NCBI RefSeq assembly: GCF_000426625.1
Contig: NZ_KE384547.1
Location: 666,986-730,985 of the forward strand
Direction of reading: 5' to 3'
From: Psychrilyobacter atlanticus DSM 19335
GTDB lineage: Bacteria; Fusobacteriota; Fusobacteriia; Fusobacteriales; Fusobacteriaceae
DNA: 64,000 nt
Part shown: in pieces, positions 8,710-17,009 of the stretch
How positions within the stretch are numbered: the first letter of the stretch is position 1
Layout of the letters: the number at the start of each line of letters is the position of its first letter
Translations under genes and position numbers: made by a program
Notes under the pieces: model-generated
Told to the model about the DNA's origin: nothing
The model's input: only the letters and a program-made list of their open reading frames with translations
Databases searched by the model: none

Positions 8710-8764
8710 ATTTTAATAACTAGAGAGAGATATATATATAATAAAAATTAGGAGGAAATTTCAA

Positions 8765-11700
8765 GTGGAAAAACATAGATCTGTAAAAAGAAAAAGTTTT
8801 ATATGGGCCTTTAGTATAATATTTTTTGTAGGAACGATAATGATCGCACACTCATATAAGAATAGTAGAGACTTAGAATTTGAAGGAGGAATAGTTAGAT
8901 TAGAGGGGGATGCCAGTATAAATACTCTAAAGATCCAACAAAAAATTTATCAAATGACAGAGATAAATCGTGAATTTTCTGATATTTTAATGTCAATCAG
9001 AAATAATGATGAGATTTACAATAAAAGAGAAAAATTTGAAAAAAATATAGAACAAAGTATACTTAAACAACCTAATATAATTGGTTATAATATCGTAATG
9101 GAGCCCAATGCATTTGATGGAAGAGATTCAGATTATATCAACAATGATAAGTATGCTGAAAACGGGCAGTATATTTCATATCTTATAAAAGAAGCGGGAA
9201 AAGTTGATATCAATAATATCAATAATATTTTGAATTATGATTTTTATTTGGAAGCAAAAAAAGCAGGGGTGACAATTATCTCACAACCCTATAAATTTAT
9301 CGAAAATGGTGAAGAAAAATTGGTATTTACAATAGCGAAGCCTCTATATGAAAAAAATAAATTTCTAGGAGTTGTAGGGATAGATGTTTCAATGCAATAT
9401 TTTGAAAAGTTGATATCTGGATTTGTTAATCCAAATGAGAGTATTGCATTAGTTGATGATAAAGGGAATATGATCTTTAATAATTTTAATTCTAGTTTAA
9501 ACGGGAATAACATTTATAAAATTGGATTAGAGATAACTCCTATTATTGATGAACTAAAGTTAAAAAAATTAATTTCAAGGGAAAATAAAGATAGGTATGA
9601 GGTGGTTTCAAAGATAGAGATCCCTCAGGTGAGAACCAATTGGTATATATATTTTTTTACTGATTTAAAAGTATTGACAAATAAAACTGTGAAAACAACA
9701 TATAGAAGTATCGCAGTTGGAATAATAATATTGATTGTAACATTGGGGTTATTATGGATTGCAATTAATAAAATTACTTCACCGATCATTGATTTTGTAA
9801 AAAAAATGAGAGATTTCGATTTAAATAAATTAGATGTAAATTTGGATATTGAAAAGAATTCATCCACTGAATTCGTTGAGTTATCAACTGGGTATGCCTC
9901 GCTCATCAATAAGTTGAAAGAAAATTTAGATGAAAGAAAACGCAGAGATTGGATCCGGAAAGGACAGATGGATATCAATCACATCTCTCAGACAACTCAT
10001 GATTTACAAAATTTACTCAGCCAGTTAATTTCTTTTATTACTAAAAAGATCGATGGACAGGTAGGAGTATTATATTTACTGAATGAAAAATCTGATGAAA
10101 AACAATATGAATTAGCTGCAAGTTACGCATTTAAAAAGAGAAAAGGATTACCTGATGATTTTAAATTTGGAGAAGGTTTAGTAGGACAGGCAGCTTTAGA
10201 AAAAGAGATAATAGTAGTTTCAGACCTTCCAAAAGATTATATATCAATAAACTCAGGGGTAGGGAGCACTTCTCCTGCTAATATTATAGTTATACCGTGT
10301 AACTATCAAAATAAAGTTGTAGCAGTGTTAGAAATAGCTTCGACATTGGAATTTTCCGATCTTGTAATTGAATTTTTAGAATTAGCTCAAATAAGTATAG
10401 GAATTGCTATTAATAATATTTTAAATTTTGAAACTGTAGAAAAGTTATTAGCGGCTGCAAATGAATATGCTGAAAAACTCCAGGTACAGCAAGAAGAACT
10501 AAGGGTTACAAATGAGGAATTAGAAACACAATCAGTTGTATTAAAAGACTCTCAGGCAGAGTTAGAAAGTCAGCAGGAAGAATTAAGGGTTATAAATGAA
10601 GAGTTAGAAGAGAATACAGAGATGCTTGAGATACAAAAAAAAGAGCTGGAAAATAAAAATAATGAACTTAATATTAGTCAGAAAGAGTTAGAAAAAAAAG
10701 CCAAAGACTTGGTTTTATCAAATAAATATAAATCTGAATTCCTTGCGAATATGAGCCATGAGCTTAGAACACCTTTAAATAGTATATTGATACTTTCGGA
10801 ACTATTAGGTGAAAAAAATTCAAATTTAACTGAAAAACAGAGGGAATTTGCAAAAACTATTAATACGTCAGGAAGTGATCTGTTAAAATTAATCAATGAT
10901 ATTTTAGATCTGTCCAAGGTTGAAGCCGGAAAAATGGAAGTTAATATCTCAAAGATGGATATTGAAGATTTTAAAAGTGAAATGTTTGGAATGTTCGAAC
11001 AGATATCCATTAGAAAGAACCTTGAATTTTTAATTAATGTTTCAAAAGAATTACCTGGAAATGTAATGACTGATGAAGTTAAAGTTAAACAAATTATTAA
11101 AAATTTAATATCTAATGCTTTTAAATTTACAAAACAAGGAAGTGTTAATTTAAATATCAGGGAATGTGATAATAAAATTAAATTTGAAATAAATGATACT
11201 GGAATTGGAATTTCAGATGATAAAATTAAAAGTATTTTCGATGCTTTCCAGCAAGAGGATGGGACTATAAGCAGAGAATTTGGAGGGACAGGATTGGGAC
11301 TTTCAATTTCTATGGAATATGCCGAGTTATTAGGTGGAACATTAGAGGTTGAAAGTACTAAAGATATCGGGAGTAAATTTACTTTAACTTTACCTGTGAC
11401 ATATGATACTTTTCATTTTGAAAAAGAAAAAACAAATGTTGTAAAGAAGGTATCTGATGAATTGATAGAAGAGCTGAATAAGGAAGTGGGAGAAAAACTA
11501 TTTAAAAAACCTTTTGAGATTCCATATGTATTAGACGACAGACATGATATCGATAATAACGATAAAGTATTATTAATTATTGATGATGACCCAAATTTTG
11601 CAAAGGTCATAATGGATATTAGCAGGGCAAAAAACTTTAAAGTGATTGTTGCTGAAACTGGAGAAGTGGGATTATATCTTGCTGATTATTATATGCCTAC

Positions 11701-12706
11701 AGGAGTTATATTGGATATAGGACTCCCCAAAATTGACGGATTAGAAGTACTGGAGAGGTTGAAGAATAATAAAAGAACAATGAATATTCCGGTTAATATT
11801 ATTAGTGGCGGAGATTATGAAAAAAGTATGTTTGAAAAAGATGTAGAGTTTTTAAAAAAACCTGTAAGTAAAACTCAAATTGAAAATATATTAGAAGGGG
11901 CAGAATTAAATGGATATAAAATCGATAAGATATTAGTGGTTGAAGATGATAAGATACAGAATGATGCACTTACAGAACTAATAAAACATGACTATAAAGA
12001 TATTGAAATCTTGTCTAGTACATCGGGAGAAGATGCATTAGAAATTCTGACTGAAAATAATATAGATCTATTGATATTGGATTTAGGATTATTAGATTAT
12101 AATGATTTTGAATTTATAGAAAGGCTGAAAGAAGATAGTAATTTTTCAAACATTCCAATAATAGTTTACACTGGTAAAGAAATTTGTATGGATGAAGAAA
12201 AAAAATTAAGAAATAAAGTAGAAAATATTATTATTAAAGGAGATAAATCGAGTCAGAGATTATTAGATGAGATTAAACTATTTGTTCATAATGTAAAAAA
12301 ACATAAAAATGTTGTTACAAGTAATGACTATGAAATATTTAAAGATAAAAAAATATTAGTTGTAGATGATGATATGCGGAATGTATTCGCATTATCTAGT
12401 ATTCTAGAGATGAATGGAATTGATGTAGAAATAGCTAATGATGGAATTGAAGCACTGGAAAAATTAAAGGATATGGAAAAAATAGATTTAGTTTTAATGG
12501 ATATTATGATGCCGGTTATGGATGGATATGAAGCGATGAGAGAGATAAGAAAAATGAATGAATTTAAAGATCTATCTATTATTGCTTTGACAGCAAAAGC
12601 TATGAAAGGTGATAGAGATTCATGCCTTGAAGCTGGAGCCAATGAATATCTTTCTAAACCAATTGATAAAAATAAATTATTGTCTTTACTCAGGGTTTGG
12701 TTATAA
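8765..12706 (+). CDS. Hybrid sensor histidine kinase with dCache, HAMP, GAF, coiled coil and three receiver domains
   Basis: This 1313-aa protein starts at GTG after a TAGGAGG site. In order: TM (about residues 10-28), dCache-like sensor (about 30-310), TM (about 318-338), HAMP, GAF (about 410-560), a long heptad coil (about 563-655) with two copies of a QQEELRV-NEELE unit, HisKA with His665 in SHELRTP, HATPase (about 775-885) with DTGIGIS and GGTGLGLS, then three REC domains (about 940-1055, 1062-1180, 1197-1313). The phosphoacceptor Asp is visible in LDIGLP, LDLGLL and MDIMMP. It heads an operon with CheR, CheB and a REC-GGDEF gene at 1-3 bp spacing or overlap. That context suggests a methylation-adapted multi-step phosphorelay. 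The ligand is unknown. Confidence 0.95.
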   Translation: MEKHRSVKRKSFIWAFSIIFFVGTIMIAHSYKNSRDLEFEGGIVRLEGDASINTLKIQQKIYQMTEINREFSDILMSIRNNDEIYNKREKFEKNIEQSILKQPNIIGYNIVMEPNAFDGRDSDYINNDKYAENGQYISYLIKEAGKVDINNINNILNYDFYLEAKKAGVTIISQPYKFIENGEEKLVFTIAKPLYEKNKFLGVVGIDVSMQYFEKLISGFVNPNESIALVDDKGNMIFNNFNSSLNGNNIYKIGLEITPIIDELKLKKLISRENKDRYEVVSKIEIPQVRTNWYIYFFTDLKVLTNKTVKTTYRSIAVGIIILIVTLGLLWIAINKITSPIIDFVKKMRDFDLNKLDVNLDIEKNSSTEFVELSTGYASLINKLKENLDERKRRDWIRKGQMDINHISQTTHDLQNLLSQLISFITKKIDGQVGVLYLLNEKSDEKQYELAASYAFKKRKGLPDDFKFGEGLVGQAALEKEIIVVSDLPKDYISINSGVGSTSPANIIVIPCNYQNKVVAVLEIASTLEFSDLVIEFLELAQISIGIAINNILNFETVEKLLAAANEYAEKLQVQQEELRVTNEELETQSVVLKDSQAELESQQEELRVINEELEENTEMLEIQKKELENKNNELNISQKELEKKAKDLVLSNKYKSEFLANMSHELRTPLNSILILSELLGEKNSNLTEKQREFAKTINTSGSDLLKLINDILDLSKVEAGKMEVNISKMDIEDFKSEMFGMFEQISIRKNLEFLINVSKELPGNVMTDEVKVKQIIKNLISNAFKFTKQGSVNLNIRECDNKIKFEINDTGIGISDDKIKSIFDAFQQEDGTISREFGGTGLGLSISMEYAELLGGTLEVESTKDIGSKFTLTLPVTYDTFHFEKEKTNVVKKVSDELIEELNKEVGEKLFKKPFEIPYVLDDRHDIDNNDKVLLIIDDDPNFAKVIMDISRAKNFKVIVAETGEVGLYLADYYMPTGVILDIGLPKIDGLEVLERLKNNKRTMNIPVNIISGGDYEKSMFEKDVEFLKKPVSKTQIENILEGAELNGYKIDKILVVEDDKIQNDALTELIKHDYKDIEILSSTSGEDALEILTENNIDLLILDLGLLDYNDFEFIERLKEDSNFSNIPIIVYTGKEICMDEEKKLRNKVENIIIKGDKSSQRLLDEIKLFVHNVKKHKNVVTSNDYEIFKDKKILVVDDDMRNVFALSSILEMNGIDVEIANDGIEALEKLKDMEKIDLVLMDIMMPVMDGYEAMREIRKMNEFKDLSIIALTAKAMKGDRDSCLEAGANEYLSKPIDKNKLLSLLRVWL

Positions 12707-12709
12707 ATT

Positions 12710-13549
12710 ATGAATGAAAAAGAATTGTTAGAAATAGAAAATATAGAGTTACAATTATTAATTGAAGCAATTTATTTAAAGTATGGTTATGATTTTAAAA
12801 ACTATACAAAGAGTCATTTAAAAAGAAGGATCTTAAGAAGAGTTAAGTTAGATAATTTAAAAACTATAACTCAATTAACAGAAAAAATGCTTTACGATAG
12901 AGAGGTATTGAAACAAATATTATTGGATCTATCTATAAATGTAACCGAGATGTTTAGGTTTCCTAAATTTTTTAAAGATTTGAGGGAAGATGTAATCCCT
13001 CTTCTAAAAACATATCCATCTATAAATATATGGCATGCCGGTTGTTCTACCGGCGAAGAAGTTATCTCTATGGCAATTTTATTAAAAGAAGAAGGACTAT
13101 TAAATAGGGTAAACATATATGCAACAGATATAAATAAAAAGGTATTGGATATAGCAAAAGAGGGGATTTATTCAATAGAAGACGTAAAAAAATGGACAAA
13201 AAACTATCAGGAAGCAGGAGGGAAAAAATCTTTTTCAGACTATTATGTTGCAAAATATGATCATGCTATATTTGATCAAGATCTATTGAAAAATGTAACA
13301 TTTTTAGAACATAATCTGGTGATCGATAAAAGTTTTATCGATGCTAATTTAGTTATCTGTAGAAATGTATTGATATACTTTAATAAAGAATTACAAAATC
13401 AGGTTCTAGAGCTGTTTGAAGAAAGTTTGATACCAGGAGGGATGATTGGTATCGGATCTAAAGAAAACTTAAAATTTACCAGTGTAAATGAAAAATTTGA
13501 AAGTATTACTGCCACTACAAAAATTTACAAAAAGAAGATAGGGTGTTAA
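12710..13549 (+). CDS. cheR: CheR-type protein-glutamate methyltransferase
   Basis: CheR uses S-adenosylmethionine to methylate glutamates in receptor helices. The 279-aa protein shows an N-terminal helical domain, the NVTEMFR motif, the SAM site WHAGCSTGEEV, ATDIN, and the NVLIYF motif. It starts 3 bp after the hybrid kinase stop with no strong ribosome site, which suggests translational coupling. No chemoreceptor, cheA or cheW lies in the window, so the neighbouring kinase coil is the most likely substrate. That is an inference from context. Confidence 0.92.
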   Translation: MNEKELLEIENIELQLLIEAIYLKYGYDFKNYTKSHLKRRILRRVKLDNLKTITQLTEKMLYDREVLKQILLDLSINVTEMFRFPKFFKDLREDVIPLLKTYPSINIWHAGCSTGEEVISMAILLKEEGLLNRVNIYATDINKKVLDIAKEGIYSIEDVKKWTKNYQEAGGKKSFSDYYVAKYDHAIFDQDLLKNVTFLEHNLVIDKSFIDANLVICRNVLIYFNKELQNQVLELFEESLIPGGMIGIGSKENLKFTSVNEKFESITATTKIYKKKIGC

Positions 13550-13550
13550 T

Positions 13551-14123
13551 ATGAAATATAAAGCTATCGTAATAGGAACTTCTGCAGGCGGGGTAGAAGC
13601 GTTGAAAATTGTACTAAAAGATATAGAGCCGACCATAGAATTACCTATAATTATTGTGATCCATATTAAGGAAAGAACAGATGGATTTTCAAAGATATAT
13701 GAAGGTTTGAATAGACTGACAATAAAAGAGGCTGAGGATAAAGAGGATATAAAAAATGGTGTTATTTATTTTGCTCCTTCAAATTACCACTTGTCCATTG
13801 AAGACGATTATACTTTTTCTTTATCAGTAGAAGAAAAAGTTAATTATTCAAGGCCATCTATCGACATACTTTTTGAATCTGCAGCAGAGGTATATACAGA
13901 TAATCTCTTGGGAATAATATTGACTGGAGCTAATTCAGATGGTGCTTTAGGACTTGAAAAAATCAAAAAATTAGGCGGGGAATGTATTGTACAAGATCCT
14001 AAAGAAGCCTATTTTGATATTATGCCACGATCGGCGTTAAAATATATTTCGACATGTAAACTTATGAGCTTAAATTCGATTAATAGATACATAAAAAAAT
14101 TAGGAGGAAACAACTGTGAGTAA
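13551..14123 (+). CDS. cheB: CheB-type protein-glutamate methylesterase, catalytic domain only
   Basis: CheB removes the methyl groups added by CheR and can deamidate glutamine. The 190-aa protein consists of the catalytic domain alone, without the N-terminal receiver domain of enteric CheB. Triad residues are visible as Ser in GTSAGG, His in VIHI and Asp in LTGANSDGA. It starts 1 bp after cheR and overlaps the next gene by 8 bp. Without its own receiver it is probably controlled by binding to the kinase or to a partner receiver. Confidence 0.93.
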   Translation: MKYKAIVIGTSAGGVEALKIVLKDIEPTIELPIIIVIHIKERTDGFSKIYEGLNRLTIKEAEDKEDIKNGVIYFAPSNYHLSIEDDYTFSLSVEEKVNYSRPSIDILFESAAEVYTDNLLGIILTGANSDGALGLEKIKKLGGECIVQDPKEAYFDIMPRSALKYISTCKLMSLNSINRYIKKLGGNNCE

Positions 14124-15090
14124 CTATAGCACTAATATACTTATTGTAGATGATACTAGGGCAAACCTAATTTCATTGGAAGCGATCTTAGAAGGTGAAA
14201 ATTTAAATATACTGACTGCTTCTAATGGAAATGATGCTCTAAAAATATTATTAAAAAGAAAAATTGATATTGTTCTTTTAGATGTTCAGATGCCTGGAAT
14301 GAATGGATTTGAGGTTGCTGAATTGATGAGAGCTAATAATAAAACAAAGGATATTCCAATTATTTTTATTACAGCTATCAATAAAGAGGAAGAATATATT
14401 TTTAAAGGCTATGAATTAGGAGCAGTTGATTATCTATATAAACCAATAAGTAATGAAATTTTAAAAAGCAAAGTAAAGGTATTTGTTAAACTCAATGAAC
14501 AGACGAAAATAATTGAAGAAAAAACAAGAGCACTAGAGGAAAAGATAGCTCAACTGGAATTAGTAGAAAAAAAACTTAATCATCTTGTGAGAATTGATGA
14601 ATTGACAGGTGTTTTTAATAGAAGAGCCTTTGAGGAGATGTTTAACTTAGAGTGGGCTAGAACCATTAGAAGCAATGGATCTTTTTCAGCATTGATGATT
14701 GACATAGATAATTTTAAAAACTTTAATGACACCTATGGTCACCTTAAAGGAGATGAGTGTCTAAAAGATGTTGCTAAAATAATTGAAAAAACACTGAGAA
14801 GAATAACTGATGAAGTTGCACGATTAGGTGGGGAGGAATTTATAGTATTGCTGCCGGAAACTGATTCTGAAGGTGCGGAGTTAATTGCAGAGGAAATAAG
14901 AAAAAATGTAGAAGGGTTACAGATACTCAATGAAGGGGTAGATACCTCTAGATTTGTAACTATCAGTATAGGAGTTTCTAGTGTTATCCCTACGAGATTT
15001 ATTGAAAAAAAAGAATTTATAGATTGCGCGGATAAAGCATTATATATTGCTAAAAAGAATGGTAAAAATATGACCTATGTATATAAATAA
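14116..15090 (+). CDS. Response regulator diguanylate cyclase (REC-GGDEF)
   Basis: This 324-aa protein has an N-terminal receiver (Asp in LLDVQMPG; Lys in YKPI), a coiled linker (about residues 125-160) and a GGDEF domain. The active site is GGEEF, and an inhibitory RxxD site (RITD) lies exactly five residues upstream, so product feedback is expected. The start is GTG with AGGAGG 8 bp before it, inside the end of cheB. It is the output gene of the hybrid kinase operon and would convert phosphorylation into c-di-GMP synthesis. Confidence 0.95.
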   Translation: MSNYSTNILIVDDTRANLISLEAILEGENLNILTASNGNDALKILLKRKIDIVLLDVQMPGMNGFEVAELMRANNKTKDIPIIFITAINKEEEYIFKGYELGAVDYLYKPISNEILKSKVKVFVKLNEQTKIIEEKTRALEEKIAQLELVEKKLNHLVRIDELTGVFNRRAFEEMFNLEWARTIRSNGSFSALMIDIDNFKNFNDTYGHLKGDECLKDVAKIIEKTLRRITDEVARLGGEEFIVLLPETDSEGAELIAEEIRKNVEGLQILNEGVDTSRFVTISIGVSSVIPTRFIEKKEFIDCADKALYIAKKNGKNMTYVYK

Positions 15091-15173
15091 AAAGTAATAT
15101 AGTATTCAGTATTTTTTATTTATATAGATTAGAATAATCTGTATATTTAGATATCTTGAATTAAAAAAAATCC

Positions 15174-15202
15174 TTGTAGAAAAGTATAAAAAATGATAAA
15201 AT
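15174..15202 (+). promoter_or_regulatory. Promoter for the 37-codon ORF / FAD protein gene
   Basis: TTGTAG (15174-15179) and TAAAAT (15197-15202) are separated by 17 bp. The -10 box is preceded by TGA, an extended -10. It lies about 40 bp before the small ORF. Confidence 0.65.
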
Positions 15203-15244
15203 ATTCACTGCTTAAAAAATAAGATAAGTTTAGGAGAAAAATAA

Positions 15245-15358
15245 ATGAAGAACAAAGTATTGGATTTAAACTATATAGGTTTAGATAATCTCATGTTAAA
15301 ATATGAGATAGATACTTGCAACTTTGAAAACATAAAACATAATCTAAGTGTATACTAA
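15245..15358 (+). CDS. Possible leader peptide or small protein (37 aa)
   Basis: ATG at 15245 has a good ribosome site (TAGGAG, 8 bp upstream) and opens a 37-codon frame that ends exactly inside the left arm of a strong terminator hairpin. The peptide is acidic-to-neutral, with one Cys and no membrane segment. I do not recognise it. Promoter, ribosome site, short frame and terminator just before the next gene's ribosome site is the geometry of a translated attenuator leader. It could equally be a free-standing small protein gene with its own terminator. No run of a single amino acid codon is seen. Confidence 0.5.
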   Translation: MKNKVLDLNYIGLDNLMLKYEIDTCNFENIKHNLSVY

Positions 15359-15385
15359 TATAAATGTATATACTTAGATTTTTTT
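15341..15385 (+). terminator. Terminator or attenuator before the FAD protein gene
   Basis: A 15-bp stem (15341-15355 with 15366-15380, one G-T pair) is followed by TTTTTTT. It includes the last codons and stop of the 37-codon ORF, and it ends 7-8 bp before the AGGAGG of the next gene. That is unusually close for a plain terminator and fits attenuation. Confidence 0.8.
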
Positions 15386-15404
15386 AATTTTTAGGAGGTA
15401 TAAA

Positions 15405-16802
15405 ATGAAATATGATATTATATTTGCTGGTGGTGGACAAGCTAGTGTCTTTGGAGCATACGAAGCTATCAATAAAAATCCAAACCTTAAGATAATGGTG
15501 ATCGATAAGGGTCAAATGTTGGATAAAAGAGTATGTCCTAAAGAGAAGCTAGGTAGATGTGTAAAATGTCCTACTTGTGCGATCATTTATGGTGTGAGTG
15601 GAGCAGGAGCTTATTCGGATTCAAAATTTAATATGGATTATAGAGTAGGAGGAGACGTACATACTATAACGAGTAAAACTTTAGTAAATGAGACTATTCA
15701 GTATGTTGCGGATATCTACAAAGATTTTGGATTTGATGATGAACCTACAGGGTTAGTTTATAATGATGAGATGGAATTAATAAAGAGAAGATGTATTGAA
15801 AACGATATTCAATTAGTAGATACTCCTACTATGCATTTGGGAACCGATGGTTCTAGAGAATTATACTCTAAATTAATAAATACTCTTTTAGAAAAAGGTG
15901 TAGAATTCAGCTCAAATTCAGATTTTAAAGATTTAATAATTGAAGATGGAGAGATAAAAGGTGCAATTGTTGAGACTAAAGAAGGGGAAAAGACTTTTTA
16001 TAGTGATAAAATCATAACAGCTCTAGGTAGAAGTGGAGCTAAACAAATGATGAAAATGTGCCAAAAACATGGGATAGGATATAGTGCAGGATCGGTAGAT
16101 ATCGGTGTAAGGGTAGAGATCCCTGATGTAGTAATGAAAACTGTCAACAAAAACTTCTATGAAGCAAAGATGGTATTTTATACAAAAAAATATAATGACA
16201 AGATGAGAACTTTCTGTAGTAATCCTAGCGGGTTTATAGCTGTAGAAAAACATAGTGATAATATTATGTTAGCTAATGGTCATGCATACAAAAATAAAAA
16301 ATCAACTAATACAAACTTAGCATTGTTATGTACTAAATCATTTACAGAGCCATTTAATCAACCATTTGAATATGCAGCTTCTATCGCTAAGATGTCAACT
16401 ATGCTGACAGGTGGGAAAGTATTATGTCAGTCATACGGAGATCTGAAAGCAGGTAGAAGGTCTACAGAGGAGAGAATGTCTAGATTGAATATAGAACCTA
16501 CAACGGAAGATTACGTAGCAGGAGATATTTCACTGGCTTGTCCAAAGAGAATTTTAGATAATATAATGGAATTTGTAGAGGTACATGATAAGGTAACTCC
16601 TGGGTTTGCATCTAACGATCTATTATTATATTTTCCAGAGATCAAGTTTAGAAGTACAAGGATGACTATCGATTCAAATATGGAAACTACTGTAAAGGGT
16701 CTTTACTCAGTAGGAGATAGCTCAGGTTATGGAAGTGGATTAAATATTGCAGCAGTAATGGGAATATTAGCAGTAAGAGATATTTTAGGAAAGATAAAAT
16801 AA
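15405..16802 (+). CDS. FAD-dependent dehydrogenase-like protein (COG2509-type)
   Basis: This 465-aa flavoprotein has an N-terminal dinucleotide site (GGGQAS near residue 10), a Cys-rich segment CPKEKLGRCVKCPTC (about residues 45-60) that resembles a metal or disulfide site, and a C-terminal FAD motif around GLYSVGDSSGYGSGLN. It belongs to a widespread uncharacterised NAD(P)/FAD-dependent dehydrogenase group. The substrate is unknown. The ribosome site AGGAGG is strong. It lies downstream of a possible attenuator and ends in its own terminator, so it may be conditionally expressed. Confidence 0.85.
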   Translation: MKYDIIFAGGGQASVFGAYEAINKNPNLKIMVIDKGQMLDKRVCPKEKLGRCVKCPTCAIIYGVSGAGAYSDSKFNMDYRVGGDVHTITSKTLVNETIQYVADIYKDFGFDDEPTGLVYNDEMELIKRRCIENDIQLVDTPTMHLGTDGSRELYSKLINTLLEKGVEFSSNSDFKDLIIEDGEIKGAIVETKEGEKTFYSDKIITALGRSGAKQMMKMCQKHGIGYSAGSVDIGVRVEIPDVVMKTVNKNFYEAKMVFYTKKYNDKMRTFCSNPSGFIAVEKHSDNIMLANGHAYKNKKSTNTNLALLCTKSFTEPFNQPFEYAASIAKMSTMLTGGKVLCQSYGDLKAGRRSTEERMSRLNIEPTTEDYVAGDISLACPKRILDNIMEFVEVHDKVTPGFASNDLLLYFPEIKFRSTRMTIDSNMETTVKGLYSVGDSSGYGSGLNIAAVMGILAVRDILGKIK

Positions 16803-16831
16803 TATATATAGATAAATAACCAACCAACCAA

Positions 16832-16876
16832 CCTCCTACAATCTAAAGTAATTTAGTTTTGTAGGAGGGTTTTTTA
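16832..16876 (+). terminator. Terminator after the FAD protein gene
   Basis: The stem CCTCCTACAA/TTGTAGGAGG has a 17-nt loop and is followed by GTTTTTTA. Confidence 0.85.
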
Positions 16877-16896
16877 TTGATAAAAAATAAGGTTTT

Positions 16897-16927
16897 TTAG
16901 GAAACACTATAAAAAATGTGCTAAAAT
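16897..16927 (+). promoter_or_regulatory. Probable dnaE promoter
   Basis: An extended -10, TG-C-TAAAAT (16919-16927), lies about 80 bp before dnaE. The -35 region (TTAGGA near 16897) is poor. The extended -10 form matches other promoters in this window. Confidence 0.5.
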
Positions 16928-17009
16928 AAGATTATAAAAGATAGTGAATAATAGTAATTTAATAAATAGTAAAAAATCATGACTACTAACAGCAAAATGG
17001 GAGGGAACT

